This document shows positions 62,959-64,000 of a DNA stretch of 64,000 nucleotides, in pieces. Position numbers and translations under genes: made by a program. Within the stretch, counting starts at the first letter, position 1; every line of letters begins with the position of its first letter. The stretch is from positions 81,719-145,718 of the forward strand of contig NZ_NJGV01000019.1 of the NCBI RefSeq assembly GCF_002213425.1, read 5' to 3'. The notes under the pieces were generated by a model. That model worked only from the letters and a program-made list of their open reading frames with translations, was not told where the DNA came from and did not search any database. The DNA comes from Herbaspirillum aquaticum (GTDB taxonomy: Bacteria; Pseudomonadota; Gammaproteobacteria; Burkholderiales; Burkholderiaceae_D).

Positions 62959-63267
62959 GTGACTTCATCCGCACTTAACAAATGGTCTCACTTTGATATC
63001 GGTCGCGTATCCATGACCAACGCAGCCACCGCAGCATTGGAAGAAGCCCGCGTCGAGAGCATCTTGCTCCTTCATCGGCATATCCACGGTGACTGGGGCG
63101 ACCTCGATGCGCACGACAAGATGCAGAACAATCTTGCCATTCTCCTCGGGCAGCGGTTGCTCTCTGCCTATGATCTCCCCACAGGCAAGACCATCTGGGT
63201 CCTGACCACCGCAAACCGTGCATCGACAACGTTGTTGCTGAAAGACCCTTCAGGACTAGCGCCGTAA
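62959..63267 (+). CDS. Small conserved plasmid/ICE protein (GDWGDL motif)
   Basis: 102 residues; GTG start at 62959 with TTTGGAG upstream. Pattern FDIGRVSMTNAATAALEEAR, LHRHIHGDWGDLDAHDKMQNN and KTIWVLTTANRASTTLLL. Homologues are often labelled type I restriction subunit M, which the sequence does not support. Its 3' end overlaps the convergent XRE gene by 12 bp. Function unknown. Confidence 0.8.
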   Translation: MTSSALNKWSHFDIGRVSMTNAATAALEEARVESILLLHRHIHGDWGDLDAHDKMQNNLAILLGQRLLSAYDLPTGKTIWVLTTANRASTTLLLKDPSGLAP

Positions 63268-63606
63268 CAACCCCGTTGTCAGGCGCTCCAGTACTTCCAG
63301 AACCATTAATTGATCGTACTCAGTCAACTGCGGCAACACATGCCTTAAAAGATGGTGGGCTTGGTCCTGCGCACCATCATGATGCGTGTACATCAATTCC
63401 AACACCCCGCATTCCAGTATTCCTGCAATTTCTTCCAAGCGCGTCACGGTAGGAGGAACAACTCCCCGCTCAATACGTGACAGCGCCTCGTTTCCAATTC
63501 CCAGTCGTTCTGAAAGTTGTTCTTGCGTCAAGCCTTTTGCTAAACGGCGCTTGGCGATCGCCTGTCCCACGACGACTGCGAGCTGTCCAACGTCTTCCTT
63601 TGACAT
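63256..63606 (-). CDS. XRE-family transcriptional regulator
   Basis: 116 residues. Helix-turn-helix KGLTQEQLSERLGIGNEALSRIERG (in two parts: KGLTQEQLSERLGIG and NEALSRIERG) about residues 24-48, then PTVTRLEEIAGIL and a helical C-terminal domain LTEYDQLMVLEVLERLTTGLL. It probably controls the element's switch or conjugation genes. Direct-repeat operator candidates lie in the upstream gap. Confidence 0.88.
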   Translation of the reverse strand: MSKEDVGQLAVVVGQAIAKRRLAKGLTQEQLSERLGIGNEALSRIERGVVPPTVTRLEEIAGILECGVLELMYTHHDGAQDQAHHLLRHVLPQLTEYDQLMVLEVLERLTTGLLRR

Positions 63607-63664
63607 CTATGCCCTCCAAATCTTTGGGAAATGGTTGGGCATCCCGGCAGTCGAGTGAATGCCA

Positions 63665-63697
63665 TTAAAAGTTGTGTTAATCTACTTTAAAAGTTGT
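63665..63697. promoter_or_regulatory. Direct-repeat operator candidates upstream of XRE gene
   Basis: Two identical copies of TTAAAAGTTGT at 63665-63675 and 63687-63697, exactly 22 bp apart, in the 195-bp divergent gap between the XRE gene and the small secreted-peptide gene. Binding on the same helix face fits the adjacent XRE protein. Confidence 0.65.
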
Positions 63698-63801
63698 TTG
63701 GAGGAGCTTGCAGTAAATTTTGTCCCCACCGCTAGCTTCAGACGACCTGATCGCTTAATCCAACATCGATCCGCTACCCCTTCTTCAACAAGGAGAAAAT
63801 C

Positions 63802-63951
63802 TTGAAAAAGTCTTTCCATCTACTGGCCCTCACCAGCATGTTGCTCGCGAGCTCTGCATCTTTCGCTGATGACGCGCCGTTTGACGTCAATATGCACATC
63901 GAGCAGGGTAAAGTGGACCCATCCGTCAAGACAGCGTTTGCCAGAATTTAA
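63802..63951 (+). CDS. Small secreted peptide
   Basis: 49 residues; TTG start at 63802, 6 nt after AAGGAG. Signal peptide of 22 residues (KKSFHLLALTSMLLASSASFA) leaves a 27-residue acidic mature part beginning DDAPFDVNMHIEQGKVDP. Not recognised. It may be a truncated gene or a small periplasmic factor of the element. Confidence 0.55.
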   Translation: MKKSFHLLALTSMLLASSASFADDAPFDVNMHIEQGKVDPSVKTAFARI

Positions 63952-64000
63952 GCTGCATCCATGACTTCACTTGCAGCAGAACAGCGCTGCCCTGATCCTG

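Larger units (their letters stand above)
52132..64000. mobile_element. tmRNA-integrated genomic island (left part)
   Basis: Begins at the 3' end of ssrA, with an integrase gene pointing inwards 165 bp later. It carries a type III restriction-modification pair, exonuclease and conjugative-element-type genes and an XRE regulator. Codon use around int, mod and res is more A+T-rich than the neighbouring core. No second copy of the ssrA 3' end was found before 64000, so the right end is outside the window. The content (DUF932, YqaJ, Gp3-like, small GDWGDL protein) is like plasmid or ICE replication and maintenance modules. Confidence 0.85.

Noticed and set aside
62959..63267. Type I restriction subunit M
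   Set aside because: No methyltransferase motif and only 102 residues; the label for this family is not supported.

Overview
The window looks like a chromosomal segment of a high-G+C betaproteobacterium of the Oxalobacteraceae, most likely Herbaspirillum or a close relative. The basis is the gene order gyrA-serC-pheA-tyrA-aroA-cmk-rpsA-ihfB-lapA-lapB-ugd-hldA, an ompA-ubiG-gph block upstream of gyrA, the dnaX-ybaB-recR cluster and the protein sequences themselves. The genus is an inference from gene order and sequence style, because no database search was possible.

Layout. 1-2.3 kb: two divergent fimbrial genes (a pilin-type subunit and a probable tip adhesin) separated by a long perfect inverted repeat. 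2.4-7.7 kb: sulfur acquisition, with metY converging on a sulfonate-use cluster (ssuC-ssuB-ssuA-ssuD in transcription order). 7.8-11.4 kb: a DUF4105 membrane protein and a LysR regulator divergent from a drug-efflux MFS pump. 11.5-20.1 kb: a sirtuin deacetylase, a PAS-GGDEF-EAL protein, a DUF3311/sodium-solute symporter pair and a 1268-residue double-kinase hybrid sensor. 20.3-24.6 kb: a NitT/TauT-type ABC transporter operon headed by a CaiB/BaiF CoA-transferase, with an in-frame 12-bp tandem repeat before the binding-protein gene. 25-28.6 kb: dnaX-ybaB-yciI-recR. 28.7-30.2 kb: a GAF-GGDEF cyclase and a helix-hairpin-helix protein. 30.4-45 kb: the envelope, translation and aromatic amino acid block ending with gyrA. 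45.7-51.6 kb: ompA, ubiG, gph and a giant AsmA-like DUF748 protein. 51.75-52.13 kb: tmRNA.

From the 3' end of the tmRNA gene to the window end lies an integrated element. It has a tyrosine integrase with its own operator-rich promoter, a type III restriction-modification pair (mod, res), a split zinc-ribbon/glycine-zipper protein, and a cassette of DUF932, DUF4942, YqaJ-type exonuclease, a cysteine-rich Gp3-like protein, a small conserved plasmid/ICE protein, an XRE regulator and a tiny secreted peptide. Its base composition is visibly more A+T-rich around int, mod and res than the neighbouring core genes. The second attachment site is not in the window, so the element continues beyond 64000.

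The core genes do familiar jobs. The most interesting material is in the regulatory DNA and the island: repeat arrays in promoters, an orphan reading frame directly behind res, hairpins between the cassette genes, and the split zinc-ribbon protein. No CRISPR array, rRNA or tRNA gene was seen.
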